Assembly: GCA_947625375.1 (NCBI GenBank)
Contig: CANQOC010000011.1
Location: forward strand, 1-64,000
DNA: 64,000 nucleotides
Origin: an uncultured Clostridia bacterium
GTDB lineage: Bacteria; Bacillota; Clostridia; Oscillospirales; Ruminococcaceae
Reading direction: 5' to 3'
The notes beneath the pieces are model-generated. The model did not search any database. It worked only from the letters and a program-made list of their open reading frames with translations, and was not told where the DNA came from. The position numbers were made by a program, and so were the translations under genes. Positions 51,654-60,011 of this stretch are shown in pieces (position 1 is the stretch's first letter; each line of letters opens with the position of its first letter).

Positions 51654-53384
51654 ATGAGATTTATTTGTTACACCCGAAGGGCGGTCAGCGAGGCCGAATA
51701 TGCCCCGAGGCTCGGTCTGAGTATGCATCTCGGATATGAAAACGGCGGGGAATTCCTGCCGCTCAACCACAACTACGGAGTCCTCTTCGTCAAGGCGGCG
51801 CAGGACCCCGCGAGCGGACTTATCTTCCCGAAAAGCCTTAAAAAGCCTTTTGTGCTGCCGGTCGACGGCGGATTCGCGGTCATCGCAATCCGGACCGAGG
51901 CGGACGGCGGCGACGACGAAAGCTCGTGCGGCTGTGCGGTCGTCTTTTGGACCGACGACCTTGTGCACTATGAAGAGCTGGGTCTTTTGAAGCTCGCGGA
52001 CGGGTATCTGGACGACGTGACGCTTAAAATCTGCGGCTGTCACGGCGGATTCGTCGCGAAATATTCGACCGGCGGAAAGGTCTACCGCCGCCGCCTCAAC
52101 GGTCTTACCGAGCCGACCGACGACGTTAAAGAGTGCGGTCATCTCGGGCGGGAGCCGATTGACACCGAAATCGAGGGGGCATATGACGCCGAGGCGTTCG
52201 AGGTGCCCGACGAAAAGGCGGAATATGCGCTTAAAAAGCTGCGGACGCCGACCGTCGCCGCGGTGGAATATGACACCGAGGCTGACGCGGATAAGCTCGC
52301 CGATTTTCGGGTCACGGTCCGCTATTCCGACGGCTCAACCCACAAAAAACGCGTCGATTGGGACGCGCCGTCGGGCGGAAAGGTCACCGGGAAAATCCAC
52401 TCCGACCGCTATGAATTCCCGATTGCCGAAAACCGCGCCGACCCCTGTGTCTACCGCTATAAGGGCGACTATTATTTCATCGCGACGAACGACGCCGACG
52501 GCAACCGCTCGATATTTGTCCGCCGCGCGAAGACGATTCCCGGACTTGTGAACGCTCCCGAAAAGCTGATTCTCGACGCGGTGACATACCCGCATGTCGG
52601 AAACCTTCTCTGGGCGCCCGAGTTCCACAATGTCGGCGGGAAGGAGTATATCTTCCACGCCTGTACGCCGCACGAATTCGGCGATGAACAGAGTCACGTC
52701 ATGGTCTTAAAGGACGGCGGCGAGCTCGACGACAAGGACTCATGGGAGGCGCCGAGGAGGGTCTTAAAGAAGGACGGAACGCCGCTTTTCACGGCCGGAA
52801 TCACTCTTGACATGACGACGTTCGAGGACGGCGAGCGGCAGTATGCCGCTTGGAGTCAGCGGCAGTTCAACCCGATGGACCTCGGCGCGTGGGTGATGAT
52901 TGCGACGATTGACAAAGACGAGCCTTGGAAGCTGACAAGCGACCCGGTCGTGCTGACTATACCCGAGTACGGCTGGCAGAATAATCACACGCTTGTCGAC
53001 GAAGGGCCGTTCGCGCTCATCCGCGGCGGAAGGATTTATCTGACATTCAGCTCGGCGCTTGTCGACTCGACCTATTGTGTCGGAATGATGACAGCGGACT
53101 GCGGCAGCGACCTTCTCGACCCGAAGAGCTGGCGGAAGGGGAATTACCCGCTTCTGCACTCGCTCTCAAAGCCGGGGGAGTACGGGCCGGGGCATAACGC
53201 CTACTGTGAGGACGAGTGGGGAGACGTTTGGAACACCTATCATGCGCGCCCCGGGGTGAACGGTCCGCGAAGCTCGGGAATCCGCCGCGTACACTTCGGC
53301 TTCGACGGCGAGCCCGTCCTCGACCTCCTCGAAGAGAACGACCCGCCCGAAGAGCTGAGGGAGATATGCGTTAAAATCAAGTGA
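51654..53384 (+). CDS. Glycoside hydrolase family 43-like enzyme
   Basis: 576 aa, no signal peptide, so intracellular or non-classically located. N-terminal ~250 residues unique ('FICYTRRAVSEAEYAPRLGL'), then the five-bladed GH43 propeller: ADPCVYRYKGDYYFIA (Asp base, about residue 262), LLWAPEFHNVGG (about 321), 'LVDEGPFALIRGGRIYLTFS' (acid Glu, about 448), GPGHNAYCEDEWGDVW (about 513) and 'YHARPGVNGPRSSGIRRVHF'. Predicted arabinofuranosidase or xylosidase acting on imported oligosaccharides. RBS AAAGGAGGAAAAGC. A GGGCGGA...TTTCCCATTC..GGGAAAGGGCG hairpin separates it from the lipoprotein gene. Confidence 0.87.
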   Translation: MRFICYTRRAVSEAEYAPRLGLSMHLGYENGGEFLPLNHNYGVLFVKAAQDPASGLIFPKSLKKPFVLPVDGGFAVIAIRTEADGGDDESSCGCAVVFWTDDLVHYEELGLLKLADGYLDDVTLKICGCHGGFVAKYSTGGKVYRRRLNGLTEPTDDVKECGHLGREPIDTEIEGAYDAEAFEVPDEKAEYALKKLRTPTVAAVEYDTEADADKLADFRVTVRYSDGSTHKKRVDWDAPSGGKVTGKIHSDRYEFPIAENRADPCVYRYKGDYYFIATNDADGNRSIFVRRAKTIPGLVNAPEKLILDAVTYPHVGNLLWAPEFHNVGGKEYIFHACTPHEFGDEQSHVMVLKDGGELDDKDSWEAPRRVLKKDGTPLFTAGITLDMTTFEDGERQYAAWSQRQFNPMDLGAWVMIATIDKDEPWKLTSDPVVLTIPEYGWQNNHTLVDEGPFALIRGGRIYLTFSSALVDSTYCVGMMTADCGSDLLDPKSWRKGNYPLLHSLSKPGEYGPGHNAYCEDEWGDVWNTYHARPGVNGPRSSGIRRVHFGFDGEPVLDLLEENDPPEELREICVKIK

Positions 53385-53406
53385 GGAAATTTTTCTTGAA
53401 AAAGCG

Positions 53407-53435
53407 TTGACAACGCTTCAAAAATGTGGTATGAT
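53407..53435 (+). promoter_or_regulatory. Promoter of tRNA-Pro
   Basis: TTGACA (53407-53412), 17-bp spacer, extended TGG-TATGAT (53430-53435). Confidence 0.8.
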
Positions 53436-53461
53436 AATCGGGCGGCATTGAGTGCCGCCTA

Positions 53462-53538
53462 CGAGGTGTGGCTCAGTTTGGTAGAGCGCCACGTTCGGGA
53501 CGTGGAGGCCGTGGGTTCAAGTCCCGTCACCTCGACCA
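53462..53538 (+). tRNA. tRNA-Pro (anticodon CGG)
   Basis: 77 nt including CCA. Acceptor CGAGGTG/CACCTCG, anticodon arm CCACG-TTCGGGA-CGTGG gives CGG, T-arm GTGGGTTCAAGTCCCGT. Confidence 0.95.
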
Positions 53539-53540
53539 AA

Positions 53541-53577
53541 AATTACCGGTGCCCTTTAGGGTGCCGGTAATTTTTTG
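53541..53577 (+). terminator. Terminator of tRNA-Pro
   Basis: ATTACCGGTGCCC / GGGTGCCGGTAAT hairpin (loop TTTA) followed by TTTTT. Confidence 0.92.
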
Positions 53578-53716
53578 CTGATGTGACAGTATGCCGAAAT
53601 CATGTAAAGCGCCCACCGAGCCGCTTGAGCGGCAGGAGGTGCGGCAAGCGCAAGGGCTTATTTGCCGCAGAAAGTGCCGGGCGCTTTGCATCGAGTGTCT
53701 CGCGAAGCGAGACACA

Positions 53717-53744
53717 GGGGTTACAAGTCCCGTCACCTCGACCA
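53717..53744 (+). repeat. tRNA-Pro 3'-half copy (unit A)
   Basis: GGGGTTACAAGTCCCGTCAC plus CTCGACCA: T-arm, 3' acceptor strand and CCA of tRNA-Pro, 21 nt identical to 53518-53538, one base inserted in the T-loop. Confidence 0.92.
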
Positions 53745-54127
53745 CGCCGTCGCGGACTACGTATCGTTCGCGGCGGCATTTTTATGTCCTGATTATGCCG
53801 CCTCTCGCTCGCTCCGTCGCGCAGACGCGATTGCTTTCCCGCGAGACGACCGAAACGGTTCGGTATCGTGAGGGAAGTCGAGCGGTTGAAAGCAACGCTT
53901 CTGCATACGGCTTTTCCCCCACAAGGTCTTACGACCTTGCGGAACCCCTTTTTCAGCGGTGCCCTTTAGGGTGCCGGTAATTTTTTGCTGATGCGACAGT
54001 ATGGCGAAACCATGTAAAGCGCTCACCGAATCGTTTACACGGCAGGAAGTACAGCAAACTCAAAGGCCTATTTGCCGCAGAAAAGCATCGGGCGCTTTGC
54101 ATCGGGTGTCTCGCGAAGCGAGACACA

Positions 54128-54155
54128 GGGGTTACAAGTCCCGTCACCTCGACCA
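54128..54155 (+). repeat. tRNA-Pro 3'-half copy (unit B)
   Basis: Same 28 nt as in unit A, ending CTCGACCA. Confidence 0.92.
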
Positions 54156-54448
54156 CGCCGTCGCGGACTACGTATCGTTCGCGGCGGCATTTTTATGTCC
54201 TGATTATGCCGCCTCTCGCTCGCTTCGTCGCTCCGGCTTTTCCCCACAAACGCAAGCGTTTGTGGGGACCCCCTTTTCGGCAGTACCCATCGGGTGCTGC
54301 TGCTTTTTCATTGGGGCAACAGTATGCCGAAACCATGTAAAGCGCTCGCTAAGCCGTTTGCACGGCAGAAAGTACGGCAAGTGCAAAGGCTATTTGCCGC
54401 AGAAAGTGCCGGGCGCTTTGCATCGGGTGTCTCGCGAAGCGAGACACA

Positions 54449-54469
54449 GGGGTTACAAGTCCCGTCACC
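54449..54469 (+). repeat. tRNA-Pro 3'-half copy (unit C, truncated)
   Basis: Keeps GGGGTTACAAGTCCCGTCAC but the CTCGACCA end is replaced by GCGGCGTC. Confidence 0.85.
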
Positions 54470-54639
54470 GCGGCGTCGCAAGCTACATATCGCTCGCGGC
54501 GCTTTCTTCATGCTTACGCATTTGAAATCGCCGCTTCACTCATTCCGCTGCTCCGCCTTATCCCCACAAACGCAAGCGTTTGCGGGGACCCCTTTTCAGT
54601 GATACCCATAAGGGTATCGTTGCTTTTTTATTTTTTGTA

Positions 54640-54899
54640 TATATCTTCATAACCCCCTCCCCGACGGGGAGGGGGCAGGGGGTGGGGGAACAGGCGAAAC
54701 GCGTCACGGTCGAGTGACGCGGGGAGCGTCCGCCGCAGGCGGACTCCTTTTATATGGCAGTGTGGTGCCTCTGCAAGTTATCTGCATCGCACACAAGTCG
54801 GTACCACTCCCCTCGAGGCGAGAGCGGTCAGTACACAGATATCAGAAGTCAGATGTCAGAATTCTATCCTCTACCTTCTAATCTCTAACTTCTGTCCTG
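54640..54899. repeat. Short palindromic repeat array
   Basis: CTCCCCGACGGGGAG (54657-54674), GTCACGGTCGAGTGAC with GTCCGCCGCAGGCGGAC (54700-54750), a worn CCACTCCCCTCGAGGCGAGAG, and a TCTATCCTCTACCTTCTAATC tract (54865-54895). Confidence 0.8.
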
Positions 54900-56735
54900 T
54901 CACTTTATCTCCTCAAAATCCGCAGCGCCGTGCTTGCAGAGCGGGCAGACGAAGTCCTCGGGGAGCTCGTCGCCCTCGTAGACGAATCCGCAGACCTTGC
55001 AGACCCAGCCTTTCTTGCCCTCGGTCTTCGGCTTCGGCTTGACGTTCTTCTGGTAATAGGTGTACGTCATCGTCTCGGCGTCCGAGATGACCCTTGCCTC
55101 GGTGACGGAACAGATAAACATTCCGTGGGTGCCGAGGTCGATATACTGCTCGACCTTGAGAGACATGAACGCGTTGATGTATCGCGGCAGGAAGACGAGT
55201 CCGTTGTCCGAGCGGAGAACCTCGCTGTCCTTGAACTTATCGGCGGCGCGGCCGCTCTGGAAGCCGAAGGTCTCGAAGACGCTGAACGGCGCGTCGGTCG
55301 AGAGACAGCAGACGTTCATCTTTCCGGTCTGCTTTATAATGTGGTGCGAATAGTTTGACTTGTTGATGCTCACGGCGACGCGGTAGGGGTTGTCGGTCAG
55401 CTGGGACACGGTGTTGACGATAAGTCCGTTGTCCTTTGTACCGTCGTTCGACGTCACGACATATAGGCCGTAGCCGATTTTAAACAGCGCGGACATGTCC
55501 TGCTTGTTCGCTTTTTCGCCGTCCTGCGCGATATAGTCCTTGCAAAGCTCGTCCGACAGCTCTTCAATCTGCGCGCGGCTTTCGTCGTTCAGCGCCGAGA
55601 GAATTCTGACGGACGTCGCGGCATATGTGATGTTCTTGCAGGGTTCGAGCATCGAAAGCATGACCTTTGCCGCCAAAGGCGCCCAAGAGCCGTTTTCCAT
55701 CAGAGCGACGGTCCTGTTCTGATATCCTCTTTCGGTGAGATGGCTGATGAATTCCCTCATAAACGGGAAGATTTCGGCATTATAGGTGGTGGTGGCAAGG
55801 ACGAGCTTTGAATAGCGGAATGCGTCTTCAACCGCCTCTGCCATATCCTCCCTCGCGAGGTCGGTGACGACGACCTTCGGACAGCCCTTTGCGCGGAGCT
55901 TTTCGGCAAGTAGCATTACGGCGTCCTTGGTGTGACCATAGACCGAGGTGTAGGCAATCATTATCCCCTCGGTCTCGGGGCGATAGCTCGACCAGATGTC
56001 GTAGAGGTTGATATAGTGCGAGAGGCTGCCGCTGATAACGGGAAGGTTGACGTAGGGCAAGGGGTTCTCGCTGAGAATGGGGCCGTGGGTCGGGCAGATT
56101 ATTTCGATGTCGAGCGCGGCGGCTTTTTTAAGGAGCTTCTGAACCTGCATTCCGTATTTGCCGACGATGCCGATATAGTACCTTCTTGCCTCGCAGTCCC
56201 ATTCCTCCTCGACGTCGTTTGCGCCGAACTTTCCGAAGCCGTCCGCAGAAAAGAGGACCTTGTCGCAGGAGTCGTAGGTGACGATGACCTCGGGCCAGTG
56301 CACCATCGGGGCGGTGACGAAGGTCAGGGTGTGCTTTCCGAGGGGGAGGGTGTCGTTTTCGCCGACGACGATTCTGCGGTCGGAATAGTCGGTCCCGAAG
56401 AACTGCCCCATCATCGTGAACGCCTTGGCCGAAGCGACGATTTTCGCCTCGGGATAGAGGTTCATGAAGTTTGCGATGTTGCCGGCGTGGTCGGGTTCCA
56501 TGTGCTGGACGATGAGGTAATCCGGCTTGCGTCCGCCGAGGGCGCTCGAGATGTTGTCGAGCCACTGGTGCGTAAAGCGGATGTCGACGGTGTCCATGAT
56601 TGCGACCTGCGAGTCGATAATGGCGTACGAGTTGTATGCCATTCCGTTCGGCACAACGTACTGCCCCTCGAAGAGATCGATTTCGTGGTCATTCACGCCG
56701 ATGTATCTGATGTCGTTTGTTACTTTTGTGTCCAT
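54900..56735 (-). CDS. Flavodiiron protein fused to flavin reductase-like and rubredoxin domains
   Basis: 611 aa cytoplasmic enzyme, predicted to reduce O2 (and possibly NO) to water and protect an anaerobe. Metallo-beta-lactamase diiron domain (about 1-250) with ligands HMEPDHAG, MVHWPEV, FSADGFGKFG and CPTHGPIL; flavodoxin domain (about 255-395, 'IAYTSVYGHTKDAVMLLAEK'); flavin-reductase-like FMN domain (about 425-560); C-terminal rubredoxin with WVCKVCGFVYEG and CPLCKHG (about 570-605). Having all electron-transfer modules on one chain means NAD(P)H-linked reduction may need no separate rubredoxin. Monocistronic. Confidence 0.93.
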   Translation of the reverse strand: MDTKVTNDIRYIGVNDHEIDLFEGQYVVPNGMAYNSYAIIDSQVAIMDTVDIRFTHQWLDNISSALGGRKPDYLIVQHMEPDHAGNIANFMNLYPEAKIVASAKAFTMMGQFFGTDYSDRRIVVGENDTLPLGKHTLTFVTAPMVHWPEVIVTYDSCDKVLFSADGFGKFGANDVEEEWDCEARRYYIGIVGKYGMQVQKLLKKAAALDIEIICPTHGPILSENPLPYVNLPVISGSLSHYINLYDIWSSYRPETEGIMIAYTSVYGHTKDAVMLLAEKLRAKGCPKVVVTDLAREDMAEAVEDAFRYSKLVLATTTYNAEIFPFMREFISHLTERGYQNRTVALMENGSWAPLAAKVMLSMLEPCKNITYAATSVRILSALNDESRAQIEELSDELCKDYIAQDGEKANKQDMSALFKIGYGLYVVTSNDGTKDNGLIVNTVSQLTDNPYRVAVSINKSNYSHHIIKQTGKMNVCCLSTDAPFSVFETFGFQSGRAADKFKDSEVLRSDNGLVFLPRYINAFMSLKVEQYIDLGTHGMFICSVTEARVISDAETMTYTYYQKNVKPKPKTEGKKGWVCKVCGFVYEGDELPEDFVCPLCKHGAADFEEIK

Positions 56736-56761
56736 ATTGTCCTCCTTGAATATTTTTGTCT

Positions 56762-56790
56762 ATTATACCGCAAGTCGGGGGAATTGTAAA
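56762..56790 (-). promoter_or_regulatory. Promoter of flavodiiron gene
   Basis: Minus strand TTTACA (56790-56785), 17-bp spacer, TATAAT (56767-56762). Confidence 0.75.
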
Positions 56791-56794
56791 GAGG

Positions 56795-57850
56795 GGCACG
56801 GGTAAGAAGACAGAAATGAGAGGTCAGATGGCAGAAGATGGAGATTAGATGATGGAAGATAGAGGATAGATGGCAGATTGTCGGGTGGCAGGGGCACTCT
56901 TGCCTTTAGCTATGCAGAACCCCTCCCCGTCGGGGAGGCAAACGACGCATAAGCCTTGGATATGACTATTACTTTACGCGAGCGTCGTTGTGTGTTTCGC
57001 TTCGCTCACACCGGAATTTCGTCGGTTTTGTGACAAGTGGGGTGACTTTAGATAGTATGAGCAAAGCGAATACCTTATTTCCGGCAGTGCGGCAACGCAC
57101 TACCCCGGGCGCAGTCCGAGACCGCCGTCGGCGGTCTGAACGAAAAACAGGAAAACTCCGGCGGGAGTTTTCCTGATATTTTCGTTCGCGCGCGAAGCGC
57201 GCCGGACTGCGCCCTCATAGGAGCTGAAACCGTAGCGATGCGTTCCCCCTTTCCATGTGGAAAGGGGGACAGGGGGATAGGAGTCTAAAACAGCATGAGC
57301 GAAGCGAATTCCTTATATCGCTGCGCCGCAAAAATTCTCCCGCCGTCAGGTGGCTCTCAAAACTTTGGCGATGCAGAACCCCCTCCCATGTGGGAGGGGG
57401 ACGGGGGTGGGAGTCTATAATAGTATGAGCGAAGCGAATACCTTTTTACAAGGCGATGGCGCGCAGTGCTTTTTAATCCGCGCAGCGAATTCCTTATATC
57501 GCTGCGACGCAAAAATTCTCCCGCCGTCAGGCGGCTATCCAAACTTTGGCGTCGCAGACCCCCCTTCCATGTGGGAGGGGGCAGGGGGAGGGAGACTATA
57601 GATAGCATGAGCGAAGCGAATTCCTTTTAAAAGGTGCAGCGCACCTACAAATTTCCTGTAACGTGCAAAGTTTCCTCCGCGCCCCCTCCCCTCGAGGGGA
57701 GGGCCGGGGTGGGGTGACTAAAGATAGCATTCGCGCAGCGAATACCTTTTTACGGCAGTCCGGCGTCTCTTCATCATTTGTAGTATATCCTCTAATATCT
57801 ATCTTCTATCCTCTATCCTCTATCCTCCACCCTCTATCCTCCACCCTCTA
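56795..57850. repeat. Composite palindromic repeat array
   Basis: Gene-free. AGAAGATGGAGATTAGATG micro-repeats (56805-56880), CCCCGTCGGGG, nested cruciform element (57107-57214), CCTTTCCATGTGGAAAGG (57246-57268), CCGCCGTCAGGCGG, CTCCCATGTGGGAG (57378-57398, 57560-57582), CTCCCCTCGAGGGGAG (57682-57701), and a pure TCTATCCTCCACCCTC tract (57785-57855) running into the next gene's stop. Most cores are inverted relative to arrays at the left of the window. Confidence 0.85.
57107..57214. repeat. Nested cruciform element, copy 5 (interior flipped)
   Basis: The flank TCATAGGAGCTGA lies on the right, yet the interior has ACCGCCGTCGGCGGT left and CGCGCGCGAAGCGCGC right; central hairpin starts AACGAAAAACAGG with loop GGCG (imperfect). 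Confidence 0.85.
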
Positions 57851-57854
57851 TCCT

Positions 57855-58199
57855 CTATCTCCCAAACTTATCCTGATACCCTGCGCCGAAGCACTGTCCG
57901 ACAAAGGCGGCGAGCGCGATTATCGGTATGTATATCCATGCCGAGGTGTTGAAAAAGATGAACATACAGGGCAGGAAGAGCAGAGCGCAGACCGCCGGAA
58001 AAAGCGGGTCGCGCTTTCCGACGCGCCCGAAAAAGTACCCGACGCCGAGCGCGACGCAGACGTCGAGCACCGGCACGGCGTTATAGAGCATCCTGCTCCC
58101 GGTGCTCATCGCCAGAAGCGGCAGGGTATAGAACATCACCAGTACAAACACTATATATAGTGCCGCACGCTTAAGTCTCGGCCAAATGTTGTTTTTCAT
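57855..58199 (-). CDS. Small membrane protein, unknown
   Basis: 114 aa with three or four membrane helices ('ALYIVFVLVMFYTLPLLAMS', 'LDVCVALGVGYFFGRVG', 'FPAVCALLFLPCMFIFF', 'IYIPIIALAAFVGQCFGAGY'). No family recognised. Starts one base past rqcH's stop, so it is the last gene of that operon. Confidence 0.75.
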   Translation of the reverse strand: MKNNIWPRLKRAALYIVFVLVMFYTLPLLAMSTGSRMLYNAVPVLDVCVALGVGYFFGRVGKRDPLFPAVCALLFLPCMFIFFNTSAWIYIPIIALAAFVGQCFGAGYQDKFGR

Positions 58200-58200
58200 T

Positions 58201-59964
58201 CTACACCTGCTTCTTTCTTAGCGCCTGTGCCGCCTCACTGTTCGGAGTGACATAAAGCGTCTTCTGATTGGTATATATGACCGCCCCGGGCTTTGCCCCC
58301 GACGGTTTTTTTACATATTTCACCCGCGTATAGTCGACCGGGACCGTCGACCCCGTCCGCGCCGACGAGTTATACGCCGCGATAAGCGCCGCTTCGCCGA
58401 GCGTCCGCTCCCCCGGCTCTTTTCCGTCACATATAATCACGACGTGCGAGCCGGTGATGTCCTTTACATGGAGCCAGATATCCGAGCGGTCCGCAAGCTT
58501 TAGGGTGAGCTGGTCGTTCTGGCGGTTATTCCGCCCGGAGAGAATCCTGAACCCCTCGGTCGACTCGTATTCAATCGGCGGGAGGGCCTTCGGGCGCTTC
58601 TTCGACGTCTGCCGCGAGCGGATATATCCCCCGTCGGCAAGCTCGGCGCGGATTTCAGAGAGCTCGGACTCCGTCGACGCGCGCGACAGCGAGTCAAACA
58701 CCGAGTCGATATACTTCTCCTCCTCTTCGCCCTTTTCAATCAGCGTCCGGAGCATGCGGTCGGCGGTGTCGGCCTTTCGGTATTCGGCATAATATTTCTG
58801 CGCGTTCTGCGAGGGACTCAGCCTCGGGTCAAGCTCAATCTCGACCTCGGGACTTCCGTCTTCATAGAAATTCGGCAGGCGGACCGAGCCTTTTCCGCGC
58901 TCAATCTGCCAAAGATTCGACATTATAAGGTCGCCCTTAAGGCGGTACGCGTCGCGGTTCTTGCACTCCTCAAGCTCGAGCTTCTGCGCCGAGACCCTTC
59001 TGCGCGTGCGCTCGCTCAGGCTGATGAGAAGCTTAAAGAGGTCGTCGGCGCGCTGTTTTGTCTGCGCAAGGACGTCCCGCTCGGAATAAAAGACGTCGAG
59101 CAGCTTCGACGGCGAGTCGAATTCGCGGTCGAACATAAGACTGCCGTACTGGTTTATCTTGGTGAAGCAAAAGTCTTTCATAAGTCCGTCGCGGTCGCGG
59201 AGGATATAATACCTGTTTTCGCCGCGCTCAATCTGTCCGGCGACGTCGCGGAGATAGAAGAAGAGCCGCGTCAGCTCGTCTTCCGAAAGGGAATTCGCCG
59301 GCTTTTCGCCGCCCCTCAGCGCAAAAAACGCCGCCTCGCGCGCAAATATCGGGGAAATCCCCTCGAGGCACCTTATAAGCGCCTTCGAGAGCTCCTCTGT
59401 GCGCGACATCAGCCGCGGCGAAAGCTCGGCGGAGTCGAACCCGAAGACCGAAAGCCGCTCGTCACGCGGGGGAAGAGTATAGGTGATTCCGGGGAGAATT
59501 CGCCGGACGCGCGACATGTCCTCGCTGACCCGCTTTATCGCGTCGATGACCCGCCCGCCCGGGCCAATCAGCAGGATATTCGAGCATCTTCCCATTATCT
59601 CGGCGGCGAGCGTCAGGACAACCCTGTCGCCGAATTCGTCCGTCGCCTCGAAATCGAAGAAGAGGATTCGCTCAAAGCCGTCCTGCCGGATTGAGACAAG
59701 CTTTCCCGAAGAAAGGTGCTTTCTTAGGAGCATACAGAACATCGGCGGGGTCTGCGGGTTCTCAGGCTCGCGCTCGGTGAGGTGGACGCGCGCCGTCCCC
59801 GCCGACGACGAGAACATCAGCTTCTTTACGCCCTGACCGGCCGTGCGCAGCGACAGAACAAGGCTGTCCCGCGAAGGCTGGTGTATTTTATCCACCCGAG
59901 CGCCCAACAGCGAGGCTTCGAGTTCTTTTTTTATAAGACTTAGGTATATGCCGTCAAGCGCCAT
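58201..59964 (-). CDS. rqcH: RqcH (NFACT family), ribosome quality control
   Basis: 587 aa. Bacterial Rqc2 homologue that binds obstructed 50S-peptidyl-tRNA complexes and adds C-terminal alanine tails. NFACT-N opening 'MALDGIYLSLIKKELEASLL' and 'INQYGSLMFDREF', long coiled coil (about 275-430), and NFACT-R with 'LSGRNNRQNDQLTLKLADRS' and DIWLHVKDITGSHVVI (about 490). Older annotation: fibronectin-binding FbpA. RBS GGAGATGAAACC. Between nif3-like and a membrane protein gene. Confidence 0.94.
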   Translation of the reverse strand: MALDGIYLSLIKKELEASLLGARVDKIHQPSRDSLVLSLRTAGQGVKKLMFSSSAGTARVHLTEREPENPQTPPMFCMLLRKHLSSGKLVSIRQDGFERILFFDFEATDEFGDRVVLTLAAEIMGRCSNILLIGPGGRVIDAIKRVSEDMSRVRRILPGITYTLPPRDERLSVFGFDSAELSPRLMSRTEELSKALIRCLEGISPIFAREAAFFALRGGEKPANSLSEDELTRLFFYLRDVAGQIERGENRYYILRDRDGLMKDFCFTKINQYGSLMFDREFDSPSKLLDVFYSERDVLAQTKQRADDLFKLLISLSERTRRRVSAQKLELEECKNRDAYRLKGDLIMSNLWQIERGKGSVRLPNFYEDGSPEVEIELDPRLSPSQNAQKYYAEYRKADTADRMLRTLIEKGEEEEKYIDSVFDSLSRASTESELSEIRAELADGGYIRSRQTSKKRPKALPPIEYESTEGFRILSGRNNRQNDQLTLKLADRSDIWLHVKDITGSHVVIICDGKEPGERTLGEAALIAAYNSSARTGSTVPVDYTRVKYVKKPSGAKPGAVIYTNQKTLYVTPNSEAAQALRKKQV

Positions 59965-60011
59965 GGTTTCATCTCCGTTGATTTATTCTGCCGCAGTGCG
60001 GCAAAGGGTCG

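Larger units (their letters stand above)
53549..54635 (+). repeat. Three tandem tRNA-trailing units behind tRNA-Pro
   Basis: Unit A about 53549-53957, unit B 53958-54281, unit C 54282-54635. Each has a terminator-like hairpin, GACAGTATG(C/G)CGAAA, CATGTAAAGCGC, a GCAG..GTGCGGCAA stretch, GGGCGCTTTGCATCG, the perfect hairpin GTGTCTCGC-GAA-GCGAGACAC, and a copy of the tRNA's 3' part. Unit A also carries a GCAGACGCG...CGCTTCTGC inverted repeat like the one behind tRNA-Gly. Open frames in all directions are broken by indels between units, so they are not called as genes. Confidence 0.88.

Noticed and set aside
53717..54469. Extra functional tRNA genes or tmRNA in the tandem units
   Set aside because: Only the T-arm and acceptor 3' strand are present, with an inserted base in the T-loop; no D-arm, anticodon arm or 5' acceptor strand.
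53580..54602. Open frames of 60-170 codons inside the tRNA-Pro tandem units (both strands)
   Set aside because: Frames break by indels between otherwise similar units, codon use is unlike the real genes, and they run through the tRNA 3' copies and hairpins. Treated as structure, not protein.
57785..57855. CRISPR-like array
   Set aside because: Repeat words are 7-10 nt, direct and without unique spacers of constant length; no cas genes anywhere in the window.
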